This document shows positions 1 through 6,841 of a stretch of DNA of 14,501 nt, piece by piece. Within the stretch, counting starts at the first letter, position 1. Every line of letters begins with the position of its first letter. The stretch is from NCBI GenBank assembly GCA_030600745.1, contig JAUVLL010000039.1:1-14501 (forward strand), read 5' to 3'. The position numbers were made by a program, and so were the translations under genes. The notes beneath the pieces are model-generated. The model was not told the origin of the DNA. It searched no databases and saw only the letters and a list, made by a program, of their open reading frames with translations. This DNA comes from Spirochaetaceae bacterium. Its GTDB lineage: Bacteria; Spirochaetota; Spirochaetia; B11-G9.

Positions 1-2
1 TG

Positions 3-164
3 GTTGGAATAAATGGAATGCCGGGAGAAGATGGAGTTTTTGCTCCTGGAGATATAACCCCAACAAGTCAAGGTGATAAGAATAGATTGGGAGATATTAA
101 CAAACGAGGAGAATATAATATGAATAATCTTAAGGAATTCCGAATAATTGAGATTCCAGAATGA
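3..164 (+). CDS. 3' end of an unidentified ORF (5' end outside window)
   Basis: The third frame is open from the window edge to TGA at 162-164, giving the last 53 codons of a protein whose start is not visible. The stop overlaps the start codon of the next gene as ATGA (161-164), which is typical of translational coupling and the main reason to believe this frame is coding. The visible tail opens with four Gly-X-Y-like triplets (GIN, GMP, GED, GVF), continues through VFAPGD, and ends in a charged stretch closing with IIEIPE. The hexapeptide VFAPGD recurs in the downstream lipoprotein. I do not recognise a family. A collagen-like or repeat-bearing surface protein is possible, as is the tail of a larger secreted protein, but neither can be shown from 53 residues. 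Confidence 0.55.
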   Translation, partial: VGINGMPGEDGVFAPGDITPTSQGDKNRLGDINKRGEYNMNNLKEFRIIEIPE

Positions 165-904
165 GAAAAATATTAATCGCTTCAATTATATTCATTGCTA
201 TAAGCCAGATATCATCTTGTAGTAAGGGAAACGAGGAAGTACCTGAGGGATCTCTTACTATTGAAAGGGATGTTCCTGAGCCGGGTTCACCTGTGTTCGC
301 TCCTGGCGATTTTGAAGAATTGAAATTTGTTCCTCCATTATCCTCTGAGAAAATAATTATTGAGGAAGATGGTATATCAGATCCAAAAACAAATAAAATC
401 CTAATTTTTAAAAAATTTGAAGATAAGAAAGAACTATTATTTACAATAATGCCGAAAACAAACTTTTTTTATATTAGAGAAAATAAGGGTAATATCTATT
501 TTACTATTGAAGATTCTGATATTTATAATGATCCACAAAATGATCTTTGGATGATAGATGTTAAGAAAGGAATTATTCGTAATACTCATATTAGAATTGG
601 AGGAGATTTTGAATTTTCTGAAGATCAAAAGTACCTCTGTTTTGTTTTTAATGATTATACTTATCTTAAGGATTATTCTGGTGGGAAAATAGCGTATTAT
701 ATAATAAAGCTATTAGAACTAGAATCTAGTGAGATTAAGATATTTGATTTTTATGATGCATTCCCAAGAACCTATGATGCTACAAAGTGTAAGATTAAAA
801 TGAGCAACGATAGATTTATTATTACTTATAAAGGTGATGGAGGAGGAACACCTTTAGAAGGCTATATCCTTCTTTCAGATAAGAAATTTTATCAGACTAA
901 GTAG
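161..904 (+). CDS. Putative lipoprotein of unknown function
   Basis: This 247-residue protein begins with a classic lipoprotein signal: MRK, a hydrophobic run from residue 4 to 17, then the lipobox ISSC with Cys20 as the predicted lipidated residue. It should be exported and anchored in a membrane. The mature N-terminus (20-60) is acidic and Pro-rich and contains VFAPGD, also present in the preceding ORF. The remainder has short alternating beta-type segments (for example around residues 125-165, with LWMID and FSEDQKYLCFVF) reminiscent of beta-propeller or TolB-like folds, but I cannot assign a family. The ATG overlaps the upstream stop by 4 bases, so it is probably translated with the upstream gene. 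The gene is visibly richer in A+T than the metabolic genes to its right, which fits an accessory or transferred origin. An immunity-like partner of the upstream product is a guess only. Confidence 0.75.
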   Translation: MRKILIASIIFIAISQISSCSKGNEEVPEGSLTIERDVPEPGSPVFAPGDFEELKFVPPLSSEKIIIEEDGISDPKTNKILIFKKFEDKKELLFTIMPKTNFFYIRENKGNIYFTIEDSDIYNDPQNDLWMIDVKKGIIRNTHIRIGGDFEFSEDQKYLCFVFNDYTYLKDYSGGKIAYYIIKLLELESSEIKIFDFYDAFPRTYDATKCKIKMSNDRFIITYKGDGGGTPLEGYILLSDKKFYQTK

Positions 905-963
905 ATTTATAGAAATTTATTGGTCGGCGGTGGTGGTAATTTTAGATTATAAGATCATTTCAT

Positions 964-1095
964 TCAAAAGAAAATTGCAGGTGAGACAAGAAACCTTTTA
1001 CTTAATTTTTCAATCTGATTTCTATTTAGTTTTCGTTTCCCATGAAGAATCTCTGATACTACCCCTTGAGTTCCCAACTCATTTTGAGATGCAAG
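964..1095 (-). pseudogene. 3' remnant of a HigA/XRE-type antitoxin gene
   Basis: On the minus strand, one frame reads about 43 codons from a TGA at 1096-1098 to a TGA at 964-966. Its product contains ELGTQGVVSEILHGKRKLN followed by LSKRFLVSPAIFF. This matches the end of HigA-like helix-turn-helix antitoxins, whose recognition helix reads roughly G(S/T)xGVVSEVLxGKRxLN and whose C-terminus reads xRFxVSPAVF. The C-terminal end therefore looks complete. The usual N-terminal half (often about 60-80 residues) is absent: the frame is closed upstream, there is no start codon with a Shine-Dalgarno sequence, and arfB lies only 44 bases away. No toxin gene is visible beside it. I infer a decayed toxin-antitoxin locus. 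The plus-strand 64-codon frame over the same bases is its antisense shadow. Confidence 0.7.
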
Positions 1096-1139
1096 TCAAT
1101 TCACTTAACTCATACAAGAGATGAATTTATTAAATTATC

Positions 1140-1550
1140 CTAAAGGATCGGATCCCGACGCTGCTGCTTTCTTTTACTACGCACTTTTTTGGACTGTATA
1201 CGACGTTCATTGGAGGCCCTGGTTGGTTTTGTAGGGCGTCTATTTTTTCTATGTTTTAAACCTGTTTGAATAAGTCTGTAAGCCAGTTCCTCAGCTCTTT
1301 CTCTGTTTTGAACCTGACTTCGAGTACTTGAGGAATGAATTATCAGTTCCCCTTCTGAATTTATCCGATTAGCCAGATGGAGAAATACTCTTTCTTTTTC
1401 CTGATCCGTAAGAGGGATAGTCCTTATTGGGATCCTTAAAACAACCTTTGTCTCTGTTTTATTTACATGCTGTCCACCTGGTCCGCCAGATCTGGCAAAA
1501 CTTAAATTCCCATTTTCATTAATCCAGGCTTTTAACTCATCACTGTTCAT
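1140..1550 (-). CDS. arfB: Ribosome-rescue peptidyl-tRNA hydrolase ArfB (YaeJ/ICT1 family)
   Basis: The 136-residue protein carries the release-factor catalytic loop SGGPGGQHVNKTETKV, with the GGQ at residues 25-27, which hydrolyses the peptidyl-tRNA ester. There is no codon-recognition domain. Instead the protein ends in a very basic tail (about residues 98-133, with KHRKNRR, KPTRASNERR and KKVRSKRKQQRR), which in E. coli YaeJ and human ICT1 inserts into the empty mRNA channel of stalled ribosomes. Length and order match E. coli ArfB (about 140 aa). It should release stalled ribosomes independently of tmRNA. It is the last gene of a minus-strand run, 35 bases after the oxidoreductase. The Shine-Dalgarno is weak (GGAG lies about 14 bases from the ATG), so it may depend on read-through from upstream genes. 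Confidence 0.93.
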   Translation of the reverse strand: MNSDELKAWINENGNLSFARSGGPGGQHVNKTETKVVLRIPIRTIPLTDQEKERVFLHLANRINSEGELIIHSSSTRSQVQNRERAEELAYRLIQTGLKHRKNRRPTKPTRASNERRIQSKKVRSKRKQQRRDPIL

Positions 1551-1565
1551 CTCTATTTCTACTCC

Positions 1566-1594
1566 AACTGCTTATTGCTAACTGTTTACTGTTC
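1566..1594. repeat. Heptanucleotide tandem repeat, four units
   Basis: Four consecutive 7-base units start at 1566, 1573, 1580 and 1587. Their approximate consensus is (A/T)ACTG(C/T)T, with the second unit reading TATTGCT. The array fills the gap between arfB and the oxidoreductase gene and runs into the latter, supplying the complement of its last two codons and stop (GAA CAG TAA on the minus strand). The same unit family recurs at 11953-12018. It resembles the short tandem heptanucleotide repeats described in cyanobacteria and other genomes; whether it is dispersed through this genome cannot be judged from the window. Confidence 0.7.
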
Positions 1595-2587
1595 AAAGGG
1601 ATACCTAAACCCCCATTCAGCTCTCATACCATCCATAAGTTTCATAATATCAATAGTTTCCTGTATAGGAATAATACTACTCTCTGTTTTGCCCTCTTTA
1701 ATACACTTAGCAACTTCCTCTACCTGATATATAAATCCGTTCTTATGATTCTTTTCTACAATCTCTTCTATGGATTTAATCTTGTTGGTTCCATCATGAG
1801 TATGAAGCAAAAACTTTTCACCTTCCTGAAAATCGGGATATTCGATATATCCTTTTGTTCCATAGATCATCACCGCATTCTTCATTAATAATTTATGACT
1901 TGTATTTATTGTGGACATACATCCGGATGGAAATTTGAACAGGTAATCTGAAATTTCATCAACACCAAGGCCGCTGAATCGCGTAATGGATTTTACATCA
2001 GAGGGTAGTTCCCCCAGCATGTAACATACAAAGCTTATTGGATAAATACCCATATCCAGAGTAACACCTCCTGCAAGGGCAGGATCAGTCAGGCGTTTTT
2101 CATACTTTGGTGGAACAAAATTACCGAAAGAAATATTGAACTGTTTTATTTCACCTATGAAGCCGTCTGAAATTATTTTCTTTAAGCGTATGTAGCTTGG
2201 AAGAAATCTTACCCAGATTGCCTCCATTAAAAAAAGGTTCCTCTCTTTCGCAATTCTTGCCAGTGTTTCAGCTTCTTTTGCATTTACAGTAAAGGCTTTT
2301 TCAACAAGAACATGTTTTCCATGTTCCAATGCCAGCTTTGCATTTTCAAAGTGGAAATTATGAGTGGTTGCCACATAGATTACATCAATATCGGTATTGC
2401 TGACTATTTCATCATAGGAACATGCTTTAGGCACCTTATTTGCTTCTGCAAAGTTCCGTGCCCGATCGATTGATTTTGATGCGACAGCAAGGAGTTCACT
2501 GTCCTGATTGAGATGAAGTGCACCAGCCATTTTTTCTGCAATGATACCTGCACCAATTATTCCCCAGTTTAGTTTTTTATTTTTCAT
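1586..2587 (-). CDS. Gfo/Idh/MocA family NAD(P)-dependent oxidoreductase
   Basis: The 333-residue protein starts with a Rossmann fold: WGIIGAGIIAEKM, with GxGxxA at residues 12-17. Residues 71-80 (YVATTHNFHF) and VEKAF (95-99) match the conserved H-x-x-H and EKP segments of the family; the usual Pro of EKP is Ala here. The C-terminal substrate domain shows EAIWVRFLP and GGVTLDMGIYP, the latter giving the family's Asp178 and Tyr182. The wording around residues 122-182 is closest to the dihydrodiol dehydrogenase/glucose-fructose-oxidoreductase-like branch, so a sugar or sugar-derived substrate is likely but unproven. AGGAG lies 7 bases before the ATG. It follows the molybdenum hydroxylase gene by 48 bases on the same strand and precedes arfB, suggesting co-transcription. 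Its last codons lie in a heptamer repeat. Confidence 0.88.
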   Translation of the reverse strand: MKNKKLNWGIIGAGIIAEKMAGALHLNQDSELLAVASKSIDRARNFAEANKVPKACSYDEIVSNTDIDVIYVATTHNFHFENAKLALEHGKHVLVEKAFTVNAKEAETLARIAKERNLFLMEAIWVRFLPSYIRLKKIISDGFIGEIKQFNISFGNFVPPKYEKRLTDPALAGGVTLDMGIYPISFVCYMLGELPSDVKSITRFSGLGVDEISDYLFKFPSGCMSTINTSHKLLMKNAVMIYGTKGYIEYPDFQEGEKFLLHTHDGTNKIKSIEEIVEKNHKNGFIYQVEEVAKCIKEGKTESSIIPIQETIDIMKLMDGMRAEWGFRYPFEQ

Positions 2588-2635
2588 ATTACATCTCCTG
2601 TAAAAAATATTTACTTCTTATATATTTAAGAAGAT

Positions 2636-4294
2636 TTATTTTATAAGCAATTTCCTGTTTACGGGCAGATCAAAAATTCTTACCCCGGTAGCATCAAAGA
2701 TAGCATTTGTTATGGTAGGAGCCGTTGACAGAGAGGGTGCTTCTGCCAGACCCTTGGCTCCAAGGGGCCCCCAGGGATGTGGTACTTCTACAACCCTATT
2801 AATTATTTCCGGCGCTTCATCAGCAGTAGTCAGTCCTAATTCACCATAGGTTTTAGTAACATTCTGTCCTTTCTCTTCAACGTATTTTTCGGTCAGTGCA
2901 TAACCAACTCCCATTACAACACCGCCTTCCTGTTGGCCTTCAACGGCTCTTTTATTGAGAACTTTGCCCAGATCACTGACTGTTATTATTTTTTTTACCA
3001 GTACTTTTCCCGTTGTCTCATCAACTTCAACAAGAGCAATCTGTACTCCGTATGCGTAGGCCCAATGGGTCCTTCTGCTCTTGAAATTGGGGGATGTAAA
3101 ATCTTTCTGACTGGACTCTTCCGGAAAGGTTTCAGTTTTTGGAGGAAAGGCTCTAAACTCTGTTCTAAAAGGTGCTCCAAGTTCAGAAAGAGCAACTTTT
3201 TTACCAGTAGAGTTATCTGTTACTGAATCTCCGGTTAGTTTAAGTGCAGCCATGTTTATCAGGGATTCTATCATAAAATTAGCCTGGTTTGCTCCGAATC
3301 CCCTCATGGCTCCACCCATGACATTATTGGTGTAAACGGCCTCCCCGTTTATTCTTAATTCGGGGATGTAATAAGGTCCTCCTGCAAAACTCATGGCATT
3401 CTCAATTATATCGTGTCCCAGGGATGCATATGCTCCTGTGTCTGTTACTATATCTACATCAAGAACTTTGAACTGACCTGTTTTATCAACACCAGGTGAT
3501 GCTTTGAAATCTATACCATGTTTTTTTTGTACAACTCTCAGAGAATCTTCTCTGCTGAGGGTGATTTGAACTGTTTTGTTGAACTTTATAGCAGCTGCCG
3601 CAAGAATGTGCTGGAAGAGGACATCTTCTTTTCCTCCGAAAGCACCTCCTGTAGGAAGCTGGATTACCCTGACTTTGTTCTCATAAATCCCAAGAGCACC
3701 GGATACCTGCCGTTGGTCATCGAAAATCGCCTGGGTTGGGTAGTAAATTCCGACACCCCCCCGGCCATCGGGAACTGCATAACCGGATTCAACTTCTGTA
3801 TCTCCGGGAATCAGCTTTCTGAGTGTGCCGCTTGGAATATCGGAAAACTTGATTTTTCCATAAATCATTCCTTCAATTTCAATATCATCAGCATATTTAA
3901 CTTTTCCGGTTACTTTCAGTTTTGTGTCCTTTCTTCGAAGGGAAGCATCATCAGGAAGATCTGTCAATAAACTTTTTTCACCTCTTAATACTCTGCCTGC
4001 ATCTTCTACAGCATCGACTATTTTCTGATAACCGGTACAGCGGCAAATATTTCTTGGGCCGATGAATTCTCTTATCTCTGTTCGACTCGGATTTGGGTTT
4101 TCCATAAGAAGTCCGGTGCCTGTCATAATCATACCAGGGGTGCAGGAGCCGCAGTCACCATTGTTACATCCTTTTTTTACTCCAGTTAGCTTTAAATCAG
4201 ATCTTAAAAAATCCAGTAGAGTTTTTTCACTATTTACTTTTTTTATTATTTTGGAACCGTTAACTGTAAAAGCTGTTGTAATATCTGCAGCCAT
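2636..4294 (-). CDS. Xanthine dehydrogenase-family molybdenum hydroxylase with large in-frame internal deletions (probable relic)
   Basis: The frame is open for 552 codons with a good start (AGGAG, 6 bases, ATG). It is built like the fused [2Fe-2S] plus molybdopterin hydroxylases of the selenium-dependent XDH type, which normally run about 850-950 residues. Visible pieces are: the plant-type ferredoxin start (residues 8-52, C43, C48, C51); the second cluster's PGM and CRCTGY (C84, C86); KVTGKVKYADDI (127-138); GGAFGGKED (216-224); AMRGFG (329-334); and a C-terminal section with LGAKGLAEAP carrying the likely catalytic Glu518. Missing are: the segment between the two CGxCT motifs (residues 48-52), which fuses both Fe-S motifs and loses a cluster's ligands; roughly 100 or more residues around 150-170; and about 150-200 residues after position 357, including the MPT-binding GQG region. 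I infer a non-functional or radically changed enzyme. All losses preserve frame. Confidence 0.75.
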   Translation of the reverse strand: MAADITTAFTVNGSKIIKKVNSEKTLLDFLRSDLKLTGVKKGCNNGDCGSCTPGMIMTGTGLLMENPNPSRTEIREFIGPRNICRCTGYQKIVDAVEDAGRVLRGEKSLLTDLPDDASLRRKDTKLKVTGKVKYADDIEIEGMIYGKIKFSDIPSGTLRKLIPGDTEVESGYAVPDGRGGVGIYYPTQAIFDDQRQVSGALGIYENKVRVIQLPTGGAFGGKEDVLFQHILAAAAIKFNKTVQITLSREDSLRVVQKKHGIDFKASPGVDKTGQFKVLDVDIVTDTGAYASLGHDIIENAMSFAGGPYYIPELRINGEAVYTNNVMGGAMRGFGANQANFMIESLINMAALKLTGDSVTDNSTGKKVALSELGAPFRTEFRAFPPKTETFPEESSQKDFTSPNFKSRRTHWAYAYGVQIALVEVDETTGKVLVKKIITVSDLGKVLNKRAVEGQQEGGVVMGVGYALTEKYVEEKGQNVTKTYGELGLTTADEAPEIINRVVEVPHPWGPLGAKGLAEAPSLSTAPTITNAIFDATGVRIFDLPVNRKLLIK

Positions 4295-4457
4295 TTTTGA
4301 CTCCTGTATTGTATTAAATAATAATTAATTATTGACTATATCATATATATTAGATATCTGGAAAAAAATGTATTTTTGTGATTATATTGTGCCAATTGTA
4401 ATTATTCCCTGATTGTGATTTATTATATAGCTATATAGATGGTATAGAGTAGGACAT
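4295..4457. promoter_or_regulatory. AT-rich divergent promoter region between the hydroxylase operon and glgX
   Basis: These 163 bases separate two divergent genes and must hold both promoters, but AT richness makes exact -35/-10 calls unreliable. On the minus side lies a perfect 14-base palindrome (4320-4333, centre TTAA) just upstream of the hydroxylase Shine-Dalgarno sequence. On the plus side, TTGTAA (4396-4401) and TATTAT (4421-4426) could serve glgX, though 19 bases apart. A second 14-base palindrome, TATATAGCTATATA, lies at 4424-4437. Two direct copies of TTGTGATT (4376, 4413), each containing a TGTGA pentamer, could be activator half-sites, but no TCACA partner is present. The glgX Shine-Dalgarno is only a short AGG about 4 bases from the ATG. 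Confidence 0.45.
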
Positions 4458-6617
4458 ATGGCATTAATAACGAATCAAAGTAAATATACAATTTTTCCCG
4501 GAGAACCTCTCCCATTCGGTGCAACAGTTCTAAATAACGGAGTAAATTTCGCTGTATTCAGCCGCCATGCGACATCTGTGACTCTTCTTCTGTTTGAAAG
4601 AGCTGAAAGCAACATTCCTGTTGCAGAATTGGTACTCGATCCTAATCAAAATAAAACAGGAGATGTATGGCATATACGAGTGGAAGGGGTTAAAGAAGGT
4701 ATATCCTATCTCTATAGAGTGGATGGTCCTTATGAACCTGAAAAAGGTCACAGGTTTAACCGATATAAAGTATTATTAGATCCATTTGCAAAAGCTTTAA
4801 CAGCCTCTTATATCTGGGACTTAAGTAAATCAAGGGGATATGACTGGAATTCACCGGATAAAGATTTGTCTTTCAGTGAATATGATGATACCGATAATAT
4901 GCCCAAATCCATAGTAATTTCAAACAACTTTGATTGGCAGGATGATCGTCCTCTTAACTTTCCTTTAAGGCATAGTATAATATATGAAACACATGTTTGT
5001 GGACTTACAAGACATAAATCCTCAGGTGTAAAGCATCCGGGAACATTTAAGGGTGTTATAGAAATGATACCCTACTTTAAAGAACTTGGGATAACCAGCC
5101 TTGAACTTCTTCCAATTTTTGAATTTGATACAAACAGTGTTAAAAGAATAAATCCTCTTTCTGATGAACTTCTTGAAAACTACTGGGGGTATGATCCTAT
5201 CTCATTTTTTGCACCAAAAGGTCGTTATTCAAGTTCCGGGAATAATGGTAACCAGGTAAATGAATTTAAAGGTATGGTAAGAGAACTTCATAAAGCTGGA
5301 ATTGAAGTTATTCTTGACGTTGTCTTTAATCATACCGGAGAGGGCAATGAGCTTGGACCGACCATATCATTTCGTGGATGGGATAATAATCTATACTATA
5401 TCTTATCAGAGGATAAACGGTTTTACAGGAATTATTCCGGTTGTGGCAATACTCTTAACTGCAACCACCCAATTGTTCGTTCTATTATTAGAAGCTGTCT
5501 CCATTACTGGGTAATAGATATGCATGTTGATGGTTTTCGTTTTGATCTTGGATCGATTCTGGGTAGAGATCAGGATGGAAATTTAATGGAAAATCCTCCT
5601 ATATTGGAAGGAATTGCAGAAGACCCGGTGTTAAGAAACACAAAAATAATTGCAGAAGCCTGGGATGCAGGAGGGGCTTATCAGGTTGGTTCCTTTCCAG
5701 GTGGGCGCTGGGCTGAATGGAATGACAGGTTTCGTGATGATGTACGCAGTTTTTGGCGCGGAGATGAGGGCATGGTACATGTCCTGGCTACAAGGCTTAC
5801 AGGAAGTTCTGACCTTTTCATGGGAGATGGAAGGAAACCGTTTCACAGTATCAATTTTATCACTTCTCATGATGGTTTCACCCTTTATGATCTGGTTAGC
5901 TATAATAAAAAGCATAACGAAGCAAATGGTGAAGATAATCGTGACGGGGAAGATAATAATCTCAGTGATAATCATGGTAAGGAAGGTGTCAGCCATAATC
6001 CTGAAATTCTGGCTCTTCGTCTGATTCAGGCAAAAAATTTAATGGCAACGCTTATGCTGTCACTGGGAACACCAATGATACTTGGAGGCGATGAGTTTCT
6101 TAGAACACAGGGTGGAAATAACAATGCCTATTGTCAAAACAATGAAATTTCCTGGTATAACTGGGATTTTAAAAAGGAAAATATTGAAAATTTTTCATTT
6201 TTAAAAAAGTTGATTGAATTCAGAAAAAGACATCCGGCTTTTCATAGACCGGAATTCTACCTTGGAAAAGATTCAACTTTTAATGCAATTCCTGATATTA
6301 CCTGGTATGACCGGGAAGGGAATATACCGGATTGGGATTGTATGGATCATTGTCTTGCCTACAGACTTGATGGGACAGAAGCAGAAGTCAATGCAGATAA
6401 AGATGATAATGATTTCTATCTAATGTTTAATAGCAGTAAGAATGATCAGACCTTTCAAATTTGTTCTCCCCCGGTCGGAACATCCTGGTTTAGAGCTATA
6501 GATACTGCTTTATCCGGAAAAGTAGATATTCTCATGTTTGGTAAAGAGGAATACCTTGAAAAACAGGGGGAATACATGGTTAAAGCTAAGTCTGTCGTTG
6601 TTTTGTTATCTATATAG
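4458..6617 (+). CDS. glgX: Glycogen debranching enzyme GlgX (isoamylase family, GH13)
   Basis: The 719-residue protein has an N-terminal CBM48-type domain (PFGATVLNNGVNFAVFSRHA, from residue 19) followed by a GH13 barrel. All four GH13 regions are present: ILDVVFNHT (Asp287), DGFRFDLGS with the nucleophile Asp363, AEAWDAGG with the acid/base Glu400, and TSHDGFTL with the transition-state Asp472. YETHVCGLT and NYWGYDP are typical of the GlgX/TreX group, and the length fits it. It should hydrolyse alpha-1,6 branches of glycogen or phosphorylase-limit dextrin in the cytoplasm, with no signal peptide seen. The gene stands alone after a divergent promoter region. The sugar-phosphate mutase at 12036 acts further down the same pathway. 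TATATAGCTATA occurs both just before the gene and across its stop codon. A maltooligosyltrehalose-related isoamylase is the main alternative. Confidence 0.95.
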   Translation: MALITNQSKYTIFPGEPLPFGATVLNNGVNFAVFSRHATSVTLLLFERAESNIPVAELVLDPNQNKTGDVWHIRVEGVKEGISYLYRVDGPYEPEKGHRFNRYKVLLDPFAKALTASYIWDLSKSRGYDWNSPDKDLSFSEYDDTDNMPKSIVISNNFDWQDDRPLNFPLRHSIIYETHVCGLTRHKSSGVKHPGTFKGVIEMIPYFKELGITSLELLPIFEFDTNSVKRINPLSDELLENYWGYDPISFFAPKGRYSSSGNNGNQVNEFKGMVRELHKAGIEVILDVVFNHTGEGNELGPTISFRGWDNNLYYILSEDKRFYRNYSGCGNTLNCNHPIVRSIIRSCLHYWVIDMHVDGFRFDLGSILGRDQDGNLMENPPILEGIAEDPVLRNTKIIAEAWDAGGAYQVGSFPGGRWAEWNDRFRDDVRSFWRGDEGMVHVLATRLTGSSDLFMGDGRKPFHSINFITSHDGFTLYDLVSYNKKHNEANGEDNRDGEDNNLSDNHGKEGVSHNPEILALRLIQAKNLMATLMLSLGTPMILGGDEFLRTQGGNNNAYCQNNEISWYNWDFKKENIENFSFLKKLIEFRKRHPAFHRPEFYLGKDSTFNAIPDITWYDREGNIPDWDCMDHCLAYRLDGTEAEVNADKDDNDFYLMFNSSKNDQTFQICSPPVGTSWFRAIDTALSGKVDILMFGKEEYLEKQGEYMVKAKSVVVLLSI

Positions 6618-6658
6618 CTATAAAAGAACATTGTTAAATAATTTATTAAGTTAGCTCT

Positions 6659-6690
6659 ATACAGCTTTTTGCGCTGTATCACATTTTCTA
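6659..6690 (+). terminator. Possible weak terminator hairpin after glgX
   Basis: ATACAGC (6659-6665) pairs perfectly with GCTGTAT (6673-6679) across a 7-base loop, 41 bases after the glgX stop. The following sequence is CACATTTTCT, so the U-tract is short and interrupted by four bases. A rho-independent terminator is plausible but weak. Confidence 0.35.
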
Positions 6691-6794
6691 CTTAAAAATA
6701 CTTCTTCTCTAAAATATTGACTCTAGACTGGCGTAAAAAGCCAAAAACAAGTCGAATTAAGAGACATCGCAAATGCCTCCTATATAATTATTGT

Positions 6795-6834
6795 TTGCTT
6801 TTTTGAACTAATAAATTATACTATAAGAGTGGAG
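6795..6834 (+). promoter_or_regulatory. Candidate promoter and Shine-Dalgarno for the cNMP-binding protein gene
   Basis: TTGCTT (6795-6800) and TATACT (6817-6822) are separated by 16 bases, a reasonable sigma-70-type pair. Transcription would start near 6829, leaving a leader of only about a dozen bases. GGAG (6831-6834) lies 7 bases before the ATG at 6842, supporting that start. The rest of the 6618-6841 gap contains the hairpin listed above and a weakly structured segment at 6721-6763, but no convincing gene. Confidence 0.4.
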
Positions 6835-6841
6835 CGCCAAG

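Noticed and set aside
930..1124. 64-codon plus-strand ORF starting GTG-like after the lipoprotein gene
   Set aside because: It has no Shine-Dalgarno sequence or recognisable domain, and it lies antisense to the HigA-type remnant, which explains the sequence better.
1137..1148. ATCC-TAAA-GGAT mini-hairpin at the end of arfB as a terminator
   Set aside because: Only four base pairs, overlapping the stop codon, with no U-tract on either strand.
2933..3970. Plus- and minus-strand ORFs of 66-150 codons inside the molybdenum hydroxylase gene
   Set aside because: They are in alternative frames of a region whose minus-strand frame matches the XDH family throughout; none shows a domain or a ribosome binding site.
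5631..6024. ORFs of more than 120 codons on both strands inside glgX
   Set aside because: They overlap the GH13 catalytic region, whose frame is unambiguous, and their products are low-complexity hydrophobic shadows.
6729..6743. TGGC/GCCA hairpin as a known riboswitch or terminator
   Set aside because: The four-base-pair stem has no following U-tract and matches no riboswitch consensus I know.
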